Assembly (NCBI GenBank): GCA_002707525.1
Contig: PAND01000025.1
Location: 1-58,766, forward strand
DNA: 58,766 nt
From: Flavobacteriales bacterium
GTDB taxonomy: Bacteria; Bacteroidota; Bacteroidia; Flavobacteriales; Schleiferiaceae
Direction of reading: 5' to 3'
The notes under the pieces are model-generated. The model saw only the letters and a program-made list of their open reading frames with translations. It searched no databases and was not told the origin of the DNA. The position numbers were made by a program, and so were the translations under genes. This document shows, piece after piece, positions 8,456-16,383 of this stretch (positions are counted from its first letter, which is position 1; every line of letters starts with the position of its first letter).

Positions 8456-10615
8456 ATGTATTCAATGCTTATGCAGCGTAAAAACCTCAAATACCTATTG
8501 CCCATTTTGGGTGTGGCTTTAACCATGTATGGATTCAGTAAATACAATACTGAAAAAGATAAAGAAGCCGTAATATTTGCTCTAGTAAGAGATGCTCTCA
8601 CCAATGTTCATCTACAACCAAAAGAAATGAATGATGCGCTTAGCTCAGAAATTTTTGATGCGTACATAGGGTCACTTGACTACAATAAGTTGTTCTTTAC
8701 ACTCAACGAAGTTGAAGCGCTAGAAGAATACCGCTATGACTTGGACAATGCCTTCTATTCTTCCAATACAGCCTTTTTTGAAAAGAGCTACACCTCTGTA
8801 TCAAAAGGTATTGTGCGTTCTAAAGAAATATATACGCGACTTCTGGCTCAATCTTTTGTCTACACAGAGGAAGAAGAATTATTTTCTGATGCTGAAGAGC
8901 GTCCATTTTCGCGTGATATTTCTTCGTTAGAACAAAGCTGGAAAAAGCACCTGAAATGGCGCATTCTCAACAGAGTTTATGAAAAAGACAATGCTCAGAA
9001 AGAAGATGCAGCAACGGACCCGGAGGTTATCCTTAAAAACTTTCCAACCTTGGAGAAAGAAGCACGTCAAAAAGAACTTGAACTTCAAGAGGAATGGTAT
9101 GAAGATTTAATGGACATAACCAGAATAGAATGGTTCGGAATGTACATGAATGCCTATTGCGAAACTTTTGATCCTCATACAAACTACCTAGCTCCTCAGC
9201 AGAACGAAAACTTTGAGCTCAGTATGACTGGTCAATTTGAAGGAATCGGCGCGCAGCTAAAGCAAGAAGGCGATTATATAGGTATTGAACGGATTATAGC
9301 TGGCTCCGCTTGTTGGAGACAAGGCGACCTTGAGGCCGGTGACCGAATTATTGCCGTGGCACAAGGTGAGGAAGAGCCTGTAGATGTCATTGGATACAAA
9401 GTACGCGAAGCCATCAAACTCATAAGAGGTAAAAAGGGATCTGAAGTGCGCCTTACAGTAAAAAAGAAAGACGGTTCAAGGCAAATCATACCGATCATAA
9501 GAGATGTGGTAGAAATTGAAAGTACGTTTGCACGAAGCGCAATCCTTAACGGAAAATCTTTCAAGAAGAATGAGGGCGAATTTGTCTTAAACAAAGAACT
9601 AGGGACCAAAACAGGTTACATAAAGCTCCCTAAGTTTTATGTTAACTTCTATGATAAGGACAATCGCAATGCGGCTGACGATATCAAAAATGAAATCATA
9701 AAACTTAAAAAAGAAGGGGTAGAGGGAATCATCTTAGACCTCAGGAACAACGGAGGGGGCTCCTTACAAGCAGCGGTAGACATTGCCGGTCTTTTTACCG
9801 GGTATGGACCACAAGTTCAAGTAAAGAGTTTCCAAAACGGTACACGGTCAAAAAACAACAGGAATTATCCAATTACTTGGGAAGGACCGCTCGTAGTTTT
9901 GATCAATAATTACAGTGCATCAGCCTCAGAGATTGTTGGGGCAGCACTTCAGGATAGAGGTCGTGCACTTATTGTTGGGCCCTCAAAAAGCACGTTTGGC
10001 AAAGGGACAGTGCAAAACATGTTTGACCTTGACCGAGCAGTAAATGGACCACTGCGTGATCTCAAACCTCTTGGAGCGGTTAAAATCACAACGGAAAAGT
10101 TCTACCGTATTTCAGGCGGAACAACTCAGCTCCAAGGCGTAGTACCGGATATATCTTTACCAGGCGCATACGATCTTATAGAAATAGGGGAAAAGAAATA
10201 CGATCACGCACTTCCCGTGGATTATATAGAAAGAGCTAATTACCTTGAGAATTCAGATTGGACTAAATCATTTAAGAGAGCAATTAAGGCTTCGGAGAAA
10301 CGCATTGGACAGGATTCGGTCTATAGGAAATCTATTGAATATGCGCAGTGGATTAAAGCCGGAGAGGATAACGCCTTCATTCCTTTAGATTATACATCTT
10401 TTTCCAGCTTTCAAGATTCCTTAAAAGAAGAAGGCAAAAGGTTCAAGAATTTGTACAAACTCAAAGACAGTACTGGCGTGGTCCCTTTGCCGGATCATTT
10501 AGTAATGTTCCAAACAGATAGCGTGCAACAAGATATCTACACGAAGTGGTATAAGACATTGTCCAAGGATGCTATCCTGAGAGAAGGCATAGAGATTATT
10601 CATTCCCTCAAATAA
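8456..10615 (+). CDS. prc: Tail-specific carboxy-terminal processing protease (Prc, S41 family)
   Basis: A protein of about 719 residues from the chosen ATG. An in-frame TTG at 8444 would add four residues. Prc-type proteases cut periplasmic proteins near their C-termini. A hydrophobic N-terminal segment (YLLPILGVALTMYGF) serves as signal or anchor. An N-terminal helical domain follows, then a PDZ domain (MTGQFEGIGAQLK... RGKKGSEVRLTV). The S41 catalytic domain has the nucleophile in NNYSASASEIV (residues 487-491) and the general-base Lys516 in STFGKGTVQ, about 27 residues apart as in E. coli Prc. A C-terminal helical domain completes it. It is divergent from tig. The following permease starts 28 bp after its stop. 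Confidence 0.95.
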   Translation: MYSMLMQRKNLKYLLPILGVALTMYGFSKYNTEKDKEAVIFALVRDALTNVHLQPKEMNDALSSEIFDAYIGSLDYNKLFFTLNEVEALEEYRYDLDNAFYSSNTAFFEKSYTSVSKGIVRSKEIYTRLLAQSFVYTEEEELFSDAEERPFSRDISSLEQSWKKHLKWRILNRVYEKDNAQKEDAATDPEVILKNFPTLEKEARQKELELQEEWYEDLMDITRIEWFGMYMNAYCETFDPHTNYLAPQQNENFELSMTGQFEGIGAQLKQEGDYIGIERIIAGSACWRQGDLEAGDRIIAVAQGEEEPVDVIGYKVREAIKLIRGKKGSEVRLTVKKKDGSRQIIPIIRDVVEIESTFARSAILNGKSFKKNEGEFVLNKELGTKTGYIKLPKFYVNFYDKDNRNAADDIKNEIIKLKKEGVEGIILDLRNNGGGSLQAAVDIAGLFTGYGPQVQVKSFQNGTRSKNNRNYPITWEGPLVVLINNYSASASEIVGAALQDRGRALIVGPSKSTFGKGTVQNMFDLDRAVNGPLRDLKPLGAVKITTEKFYRISGGTTQLQGVVPDISLPGAYDLIEIGEKKYDHALPVDYIERANYLENSDWTKSFKRAIKASEKRIGQDSVYRKSIEYAQWIKAGEDNAFIPLDYTSFSSFQDSLKEEGKRFKNLYKLKDSTGVVPLPDHLVMFQTDSVQQDIYTKWYKTLSKDAILREGIEIIHSLK

Positions 10616-10643
10616 TCTCAATTTTTATCCTAGATTAGCTAGG

Positions 10644-11462
10644 GTGTTATCTACGTTCACAGCCTTTCAAAAAATAGCTCTTACATGGCTCATTGCATTA
10701 ATTGCAATGGCGCTATGTGCAAATCTCATTGTGCTAGATAAAACCGGCAATGCGAATAACATGAATTTAAAAGGCACCCTTCTTGGCCCAGGTGCTACCA
10801 CAGAAATGGGTACGCATATTTTTGGAACTGATAAATTTGGTCGAGATCATTTTTCAAGAGTCGTCCTGGGAAGCAGAATAAGTTTAAGCGTGGGATTCAT
10901 TGCCGTTTTGGTTAGTTTAATCATTGGTATTCCAGTAGGAGCAGTTTCAGGCTATTTTGGCGGTAGGATTGATGCTGTTTTATCCTGGCTCATGAATGTA
11001 ATTTGGTCCATACCAACCTTGCTCCTTGTAATCGCCTTAACTTTTGTATTAGGCAAAGGTTTATTCCAGGTTTTTATTGCTGTTGGACTTACTATGTGGG
11101 TGGAGGTAGCACGAGTGATTCGTGGACAGTTCTTAGTAGAGAAAAATAAAGAGTACGTGGAAGCAGCCAAAGTTTTGAGTTTTAGTACAACGCACATACT
11201 CTTCAAAGAGATACTTCCCAATACCTTTGCTCCTGTATTGGTAATATGTGCGACCAATTTCGCCAGTGCTCTTTTAATAGAAAGCGGTCTTAGCTTCTTA
11301 GGTATTGGCGCGCAACCTCCACTACCTTCATGGGGAGGTATGATTAGAGATTATTACCCCTACATAATTACGGGAAAGGCCTATTTGAGTATGATTCCAG
11401 GAATTCTAATAGCCGCGAGCGTTTTAAGCTTGAATACGATTTCTACCGCTTTAAAGCGGTAA
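10644..11462 (+). CDS. ABC transporter permease, DppC/OppC type (orphan)
   Basis: A 272-residue inner-membrane permease of the peptide/nickel uptake class, with a GTG start. An N-terminal transmembrane helix is followed by a periplasmic segment ending in the conserved GTDKFGRDHFSRVVLGSRISL motif region. Five further membrane helices surround the cytoplasmic coupling loop EAAKVLSFSTTHILFKEILPN and the typical ESGLSFLGIGAQPPLPSWGGM. No DppB partner, ATPase or binding protein lies nearby, so the rest of the transporter must be encoded elsewhere. Its stop overlaps the convergent aat gene by 12 bp. The substrate is unknown; peptides are the family's usual cargo. Confidence 0.9.
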   Translation: MLSTFTAFQKIALTWLIALIAMALCANLIVLDKTGNANNMNLKGTLLGPGATTEMGTHIFGTDKFGRDHFSRVVLGSRISLSVGFIAVLVSLIIGIPVGAVSGYFGGRIDAVLSWLMNVIWSIPTLLLVIALTFVLGKGLFQVFIAVGLTMWVEVARVIRGQFLVEKNKEYVEAAKVLSFSTTHILFKEILPNTFAPVLVICATNFASALLIESGLSFLGIGAQPPLPSWGGMIRDYYPYIITGKAYLSMIPGILIAASVLSLNTISTALKR

Positions 11463-12173
11463 AGTAGTCTGCTCCAGGGTTCCTAAAATTACTTGTTCTT
11501 TATCCTCGGCATGTACTTGAAGTACCTCTAAGAAATCTAAGCGTTCAAGATTCCATGCGCCCAAGCTGTCTAGATGTTCCGTGGGCAATTGATTATCAAC
11601 GTATTCAACGCCGTGCTGCTGGAGGTACTGGCACATTCCTATATAAGCAAACTTACTAGCATTGGTTTTGGAATGAAACATACTTTCACCAACCAATACA
11701 CCGCCAGTCATCACACCAAAAGTGCCGCCAATGAGTATATCCTCTTCCCAAACTTCAAAGCTATGCGCCATTCCAAGGGTATGCATGTGGATAAAATTAG
11801 CAGCAAATTTATCAGAAATCCAAGTTCCAGCTTGACCAGGCCTAGGTACCTGACTGCATTTTTCAATGACCTTTTCAAATACGGTGTTCACTGAAAAGCG
11901 CCAATTTCCTGCGTTAATTAAGGGGCGCATACTTTTGGAAATCTTCACTTTTTCCGTGTGGGTAATGCTTCGCTCTGCAGGCGAAAACCAAAACACCACA
12001 CCCTCTTGTTCAAACCAAGGAAAAATTCCTTTTGGGTAACATCTCTCGTAAAGTTTAGGCTCTAAATCCCAAGAAAGGGCAATCAACCCTTCCGAATTCG
12101 TGGCACCATTAGGGTCCGGTACTTCCCAGCCTTCTTGGCCAATAAAATGTAATGGATTTAAAGAACCTTCCAT
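11451..12173 (-). CDS. aat: Leucyl/phenylalanyl-tRNA--protein transferase
   Basis: A 240-residue Aat enzyme. It transfers Leu or Phe from charged tRNA to N-terminal Lys or Arg of proteins, creating N-degrons for ClpS/ClpAP. The family signatures ALSWDLEPKLYERCYPKGIFPWF, VVFWFSPAERSI, GTWISDKFAANFIHMHTLGMAHSFEVWE and GVLVGESMFH are all present, and the length is normal. It is the last gene of a three-gene minus-strand operon with small gaps (12 and 11 bp), and converges on the permease with a 12-bp overlap. Confidence 0.96.
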   Translation of the reverse strand: MEGSLNPLHFIGQEGWEVPDPNGATNSEGLIALSWDLEPKLYERCYPKGIFPWFEQEGVVFWFSPAERSITHTEKVKISKSMRPLINAGNWRFSVNTVFEKVIEKCSQVPRPGQAGTWISDKFAANFIHMHTLGMAHSFEVWEEDILIGGTFGVMTGGVLVGESMFHSKTNASKFAYIGMCQYLQQHGVEYVDNQLPTEHLDSLGAWNLERLDFLEVLQVHAEDKEQVILGTLEQTTLPL

Positions 12174-12185
12174 TAATACAGCCTA

Positions 12186-12563
12186 TCAAAAAGGTAAATC
12201 GTCATCTAATACACTATCGTCGCTTGAAGGATTGAACGGCTGTCCTGCCGGAGGTAAATCGGAAGGAGGTGCAGACTGTGTGTTTTGCTCCATTGGAGAC
12301 ATTCTCCAAGCTTGAAGCGTTGTATAATAACGGGTTGCTCCACCTTGAGGAGGCGTCCATTCACGGCCTCTAATATTAAACTCCACACTTACTTCTTGGC
12401 CCGTATGATATGCATCTAAAACAGAGGTCTTATCTTGAGTAAATTCAAAACAGAGCGTCTGTGGGTACTGCTCCTTGGTCTGAACAACAAATTCACGTTT
12501 TCTGAATCTATCAGAAATCACTTGTTCTTCCATAATTTTCTCAATTCTTACTTCAATTTGCAT
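12186..12563 (-). CDS. DUF3127 protein with SSB-like acidic C-terminal tip
   Basis: A 125-residue protein matching the Bacteroidota DUF3127 family, which resembles small OB-fold DNA-binding proteins. Residues 1-95 hold the core: IEVRIEKIMEEQVISDRFRKREFVV, then QTLCFEFTQDK, then GQEVSVEFNIRGREW and a YYTTLQAWRM strand. A Pro/Ser-rich linker of about 25 residues leads to the final residues DDDLPF. This layout closely mimics single-stranded DNA-binding protein, whose conserved tip DDDIPF recruits repair and replication enzymes. Function is unknown; a role on DNA or with SSB partners is an inference. It lies between a flavin-reductase-like gene and aat in one operon. Confidence 0.85.
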   Translation of the reverse strand: MQIEVRIEKIMEEQVISDRFRKREFVVQTKEQYPQTLCFEFTQDKTSVLDAYHTGQEVSVEFNIRGREWTPPQGGATRYYTTLQAWRMSPMEQNTQSAPPSDLPPAGQPFNPSSDDSVLDDDLPF

Positions 12564-12574
12564 TTTCTTACCCG

Positions 12575-13468
12575 TTATCGGGCCGATTTATCAATTAATA
12601 ATACTTTCCAAGCTTCTTGAACGAGCCCATTTTCTAGAAGTTTTTTGGCAACTTCATGCAATGCCTCACGACGTTCAATTCCTTCTGCATAATTCAGCAT
12701 TAATCTTCGAATATCAAAGTCATTTTTCTTCTGTTCTATTGCCTCATCATTTGGAAGCATAGTAGCACCTCCGAGTAATCCTAGATCATTACCTGTAAGA
12801 ATAGTAGAATTTCGAATAGAAAGAGGGATTTGATCAACGCCTATTCCAATTTGTGGCGAAGCCACGGTGAATAATGCATCTCCTGATGCCCTAACCCACC
12901 AATTTTTCCCCAATCGCCCAACTAAATCCAATGCATGTTGATCTAAACCGCCTTCGTCGGAGATGACATCATCTGCACAATGAATCTTTTGTATCTCGCA
13001 AATAACTAAATTACCAGCACCTCCTTCCTCACCCAAGGAAACTACATCTTTTACTAGACACTCTAAACTCACAGGACTCTCCAATACCCTTGGGGGAGCA
13101 ATAACTTCTGAAGGCACTTTTGTTAATCCAGATTTAATGAACTCATCCACATGAGAATCGTACTCAGCAGAAGATAAATTCACTTGTTGCACCAAATCAT
13201 AATTGACCACATTGACCACCACTTCTTTTTCCCGCATTGCATTGTGTAATGTATCCTTGGTAGTGTTATCTCTTACTCGTCTTGCTGGAGAAAAAATAAG
13301 AGTAGGCGGGTTAGATGAAAAAATATTAAAAAAACTATATGGACTCAAATTAGGAGTACCGTATTCATCTATTGTACTTACCAGAGCAATTGGACGAGGC
13401 CCTACTGCTCCAAGCAATATTTTGTGTCTATCCTTAGTTAGGAGTTCGGACGGTAAAAATGATGGCAT
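12575..13468 (-). CDS. Flavin reductase-like (FMN-binding) family protein
   Basis: A 297-residue protein whose first about 200 residues match the flavin reductase-like/FMN-binding split-barrel domain: LGAVGPRPIALVSTIDEYGTPNLSPYSFFN, then PPTLIFSPARR and KDTLHNAMREKEVVVNVV. Relatives bind FMN and reduce flavins or act as NAD(P)H oxidoreductases; the true substrate here is unknown. A C-terminal extension of about 95 residues (from WWVRASGDALF on) contains helices ending in LLENGLVQEAWKVLLIDKS, which is not part of the core fold. It heads the operon with DUF3127 and aat. The region upstream is shared with the tRNA-Leu promoter on the opposite strand. Confidence 0.85.
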   Translation of the reverse strand: MPSFLPSELLTKDRHKILLGAVGPRPIALVSTIDEYGTPNLSPYSFFNIFSSNPPTLIFSPARRVRDNTTKDTLHNAMREKEVVVNVVNYDLVQQVNLSSAEYDSHVDEFIKSGLTKVPSEVIAPPRVLESPVSLECLVKDVVSLGEEGGAGNLVICEIQKIHCADDVISDEGGLDQHALDLVGRLGKNWWVRASGDALFTVASPQIGIGVDQIPLSIRNSTILTGNDLGLLGGATMLPNDEAIEQKKNDFDIRRLMLNYAEGIERREALHEVAKKLLENGLVQEAWKVLLIDKSAR

Positions 13469-13533
13469 ACATTCAGATTTAGTTCAAAATTACTCTTTTC
13501 CTAAAGCCAAAGGAAATTTATTTGAATTGCGAA

Positions 13534-13561
13534 TTGATTTTATAGAATCTACTTATATTTG
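13534..13561 (+). promoter_or_regulatory. Promoter of tRNA-Leu
   Basis: TTG (13534-13536), a 17-bp spacer and TATATTTG (13554-13561) match the Bacteroidota -33/-7 consensus. The tRNA 5' end lies 11 bp after the -7 box, leaving a very short leader. Confidence 0.65.
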
Positions 13562-13572
13562 CCGTCCAATAT

Positions 13573-13654
13573 GCGGATGTGGTGAAATTGGTAGACACGC
13601 TAGTTTTAGGCACTAGTGCTTTATCGCGTGAAGGTTCGAGTCCTTTCATCCGCA
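13573..13654 (+). tRNA. tRNA-Leu (anticodon UAG)
   Basis: An 82-nt class II tRNA. The acceptor stem GCGGATG pairs with CATCCGC, with discriminator A. The D arm contains AAATTGGTAGAC. The anticodon stem CTAGT/ACTAG encloses the loop TTTAGGC with anticodon TAG. The long variable arm is typical of leucine tRNAs, and the T arm reads AGGTTCGAGTCCT. CCA is not encoded and must be added after transcription. It decodes CUN leucine codons, preferentially CUA. A short intrinsic terminator follows within about 5 bp. Confidence 0.97.
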
Positions 13655-13657
13655 CGA

Positions 13658-13692
13658 AGAAAAGCTCAGTCGACAGGCTGGGCTTTTCTTTT
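13658..13692 (+). terminator. Terminator after tRNA-Leu
   Basis: A GAAAAGCTCAG / CTGGGCTTTTC hairpin followed by TTTT starts four bases after the tRNA end, giving a compact monocistronic tRNA transcript. Confidence 0.75.
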
Positions 13693-13815
13693 GCAGTGAT
13701 ATCTTTCTATTCTTTTAATTATACGGAATACAATCATTGCAATTACTGATATCTTTGCTGTCTGCATTGATAATTAAACTAATTATATACATTCTGATTT
13801 CATTAATTTTTAAAT

Positions 13816-14370
13816 ATGTCAGTACAATTTAACGCGAGCGAAATTAAAGCAAACCTAAAATTTCTTTTCTCCGTAGCGTTTATTATCTCCTTAAGTACCT
13901 TCTGTTTGCAACTGGCGCTTATGCATTTCGAAAAAAAGACAACGAAATTGTACCAAGATATGTCTCAAACTGAACTTGAAGTAAGTCAATATAGGTACTT
14001 AGTATGGCTTGTTCACAATTACGAACAAACTAACATAGCTGGAGACTACTTTTCGAGCGAGTATAAACAAATTCAAGAGAGTTTAGAAAATAGCGCAATT
14101 GATCTCATCAGAGATCATTTTATAAGTATTGACAAGAGAATTCAGACCGATCGGTTAATGGAATTTAATCAGTTGATTAATCATGATGAATGCCTTGCTA
14201 TTATGGTAGAAACTTCAACTTTTATAAAAAAATATAGGGTGTCCAACAAAATAAAGTTGGAGCAACTTCAAGCAAGGGTGGACCTTATAAATATGCTCAT
14301 ACTGGCTCTTTTAACCTTGTTGTCCTTCTTTTTCATTTACACCGTGTTTTACGCTATTTATGGAGAGTAA
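13816..14370 (+). CDS. Small two-helix membrane protein, putative sensor partner of adjacent kinase
   Basis: This 184-residue protein belongs to no family I can name. It has a transmembrane helix at about residues 15-36 (LFSVAFIISLSTFCLQLAL) and another at about 157-181 (MLILALLTLLSFFFIYTVFYAIY). Between them lies a mostly helical, probably periplasmic domain of about 120 residues. This is the layout of the input half of a transmembrane sensor kinase, a four-helix-bundle-like module between two helices, but no kinase part follows in the same frame. The next gene, a histidine kinase, starts inside its last codons (11-bp overlap), implying translational coupling. A direct repeat of TGATATCTTT, 50 bp apart (13697 and 13747), lies upstream. 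The second copy contains the -7-like TATCTTTG. Confidence 0.8.
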   Translation: MSVQFNASEIKANLKFLFSVAFIISLSTFCLQLALMHFEKKTTKLYQDMSQTELEVSQYRYLVWLVHNYEQTNIAGDYFSSEYKQIQESLENSAIDLIRDHFISIDKRIQTDRLMEFNQLINHDECLAIMVETSTFIKKYRVSNKIKLEQLQARVDLINMLILALLTLLSFFFIYTVFYAIYGE

Positions 14371-15535
14371 ATGGATGAAATCACGGGCTGGCTTACTTCC
14401 TGGAGGGCTGCTGCTGCTTGTTTACTTAGCAATTGTACAAGACGAATTTTCTATAGGAATTATTATCATATTCCTTGGACCTTTATTCTACCGTGCTTCT
14501 TTATTACTTAATAAGCCTAATCATGGGGTTCTATTGAATTCTTTATTTAGTGGCATTTGGTTATTTATCTTTTTTCCTGGGCTGTTATCTATATTTTCAA
14601 TGGCGATGGTTGGCTTAAGGATGAACAATCATCATAACCCTACCAGCATTAGGCCTAGGTTATTGGCAGACCGAAATCTTGGACCATTTGCAATTTTAAG
14701 CTTAATGGTAGTAAAAGTAATTCTCTTAGTATGGGATTTAGGCTCTCCGTATTATAGCGATAGTGATGATGACCACTTTTTATTAGTGTTCATTCTGCTC
14801 ATGTCTTTGGCAGGCTATGCGGTTTCTCTTTATCAAAACACAAAGTCGCGCTATGAAACCTTAATTACTGAGGTAGCTCAACAGGATAGAAACTGGACAA
14901 ACAATGTATTCACATTGCTTTCACATAACATCCGCACGCCAATTACATCTTTAGGAAATAGAATAGAAATATTAAAGCTGAAAAAAGAGTCACAATTAGA
15001 AATTAATGATGAAGACATTCAGTCTTTAGATCATGATAGAGCCAGAGTAAATAGTATTGTCCATACCCTGCTATCCAAAGCAAGCCGTAGTATTATCTCT
15101 CATGTTGATAACAAATTTACAACCATAAACACGTTGTTAGAAGAGTATGCTGAACGAACAACTCTTACTATACATGAAGGCGCGGATTTTAATATCAGTG
15201 CTAATTCGAGAATTGCTTTGGATTTAGGTCTAGAATCTGTGATTTCCAATGCTGAAAAATATGGTTCTAGCATAATTTCTATTGATGTTAGAGTTGACTC
15301 AAGTGATATCTATTTAAGCATTGTTGACGATGGTGATGGCATGAGTCAAGAAGCCCTTGACAGATATGGGACTCCATTTAATAATCAGCGTTCGAAGCAA
15401 GGTGGTAGCGGATTAGGTGTATACTTTGCACTTCAACTTATCAAAGACGCAGGATGGGACTGGGCAGTTGAAAGCGAACTAAACCTTGGAACTACTATTC
15501 ACATAATCATTCCTAAGAATACAATCGTATTATAA
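14360..15535 (+). CDS. Membrane-bound sensor histidine kinase (orphan)
   Basis: A 391-residue kinase. Five hydrophobic segments fill the first about 160 residues. The phosphorylation box LLSHNIRTPITSL follows, with the predicted phospho-acceptor His189. The HATPase domain has the N box ESVISNAEKYG, the G1 box VDDGDGM and the G2 box GGSGLGVYFALQL. It should autophosphorylate on His and pass phosphate to a response regulator, but none is encoded nearby. The membrane part has no recognised extracellular sensor domain. The overlapping upstream gene supplies a protein with exactly that missing topology. It converges on the next gene with a 2-bp gap. Confidence 0.9.
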   Translation: MESKWMKSRAGLLPGGLLLLVYLAIVQDEFSIGIIIIFLGPLFYRASLLLNKPNHGVLLNSLFSGIWLFIFFPGLLSIFSMAMVGLRMNNHHNPTSIRPRLLADRNLGPFAILSLMVVKVILLVWDLGSPYYSDSDDDHFLLVFILLMSLAGYAVSLYQNTKSRYETLITEVAQQDRNWTNNVFTLLSHNIRTPITSLGNRIEILKLKKESQLEINDEDIQSLDHDRARVNSIVHTLLSKASRSIISHVDNKFTTINTLLEEYAERTTLTIHEGADFNISANSRIALDLGLESVISNAEKYGSSIISIDVRVDSSDIYLSIVDDGDGMSQEALDRYGTPFNNQRSKQGGSGLGVYFALQLIKDAGWDWAVESELNLGTTIHIIIPKNTIVL

Positions 15536-15537
15536 GG

Positions 15538-16335
15538 TTAATCGTCTTTAAGCTGAGTAAACATATCGTAGGCTATAAGATTGAGTACGGGAATAACAAC
15601 AAACAACCCTATAAAAAAAGATACCAGAAGAATTATAGTACCTGGCGTCCCTAAAAGCAATAATAGATAGGTATACATCCCAACCGCGAGCCCTATGATT
15701 AAATAAGCAAAAAGGATGTTGAAGAAATTGGGTAATGCAGTCATAATTGAGTAGCGAAGTGCTTGAATAGCATCTTGATTTTCTAGAGATGCGGCAAATG
15801 GAGCGAACATTAAGACAATACCAAGAAATACCTGAACGCCCAAGAATAATAGTATACTTCCGATATTATCGACTAATAGGATCCCGATTTCATCGAAAAA
15901 CATCATTAGCTCTTCCAAATCTTGTATTTGATTTTCTTCTTCTAGATTTAAATTCTGAAGCTCTTGTGGTATGGTTAAAGAATTTATCTGTGTAATAAAC
16001 ACTGTCGCTATCAAAACGAGAATAAGGGATTTAATATTCGTACTAAAGCCTAATAAGAAGTTTCCAAATTCAGCAGCATCACCAGATTCATCCTTTGCTG
16101 CGAAATGAGCATATCCGATATTTATTATACCGCTTACTACTCCAATTAAAATTGCTACTACGGTGTCTTGTATGAATGTGTTAAATGAGAATACAATGCC
16201 TATTCCTGTAGCTACTGAAGTAAGCACTAAAGAAATCAATAACGTCATAACTGTAAAGGAGGTGTACATTCCCGCTTTATTAGAATATCTAATCCAACCC
16301 GCTTGAATTGCCTGTAATGGGTGTATCTTTTTCAT
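15538..16335 (-). CDS. Multi-pass membrane protein of unknown function
   Basis: A 265-residue integral membrane protein with about five to six hydrophobic segments (for example SFTVMTLLISLVLTSVATGI, FIQDTVVAILIGVVSGIINI, SLILVLIATVFITQI, and two near the C-terminus). A conserved-looking N-terminal cytoplasmic start reads MKKIHPLQAIQAGWIRY, and an acidic stretch near residues 130-145 reads LNLEEENQIQDLEELM. Similar Flavobacteria proteins exist as unnamed membrane proteins and are sometimes mislabelled as carotenoid enzymes; nothing here supports an enzymatic role. It is transcribed alone, back to back with ribF, 48 bp away. Confidence 0.8.
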   Translation of the reverse strand: MKKIHPLQAIQAGWIRYSNKAGMYTSFTVMTLLISLVLTSVATGIGIVFSFNTFIQDTVVAILIGVVSGIINIGYAHFAAKDESGDAAEFGNFLLGFSTNIKSLILVLIATVFITQINSLTIPQELQNLNLEEENQIQDLEELMMFFDEIGILLVDNIGSILLFLGVQVFLGIVLMFAPFAASLENQDAIQALRYSIMTALPNFFNILFAYLIIGLAVGMYTYLLLLLGTPGTIILLVSFFIGLFVVIPVLNLIAYDMFTQLKDD

Positions 16336-16383
16336 TGATGTGAAAATTGCAATGCTTAATTTTAGGCCAAATTACAACAGACG

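Noticed and set aside
13697-13756. Direct repeat TGATATCTTT 50 bp apart before the sensor/kinase pair, as an operator
   Set aside because: Ten AT-rich bases can recur by chance in this region; kept only as a note with the gene, not as a site.
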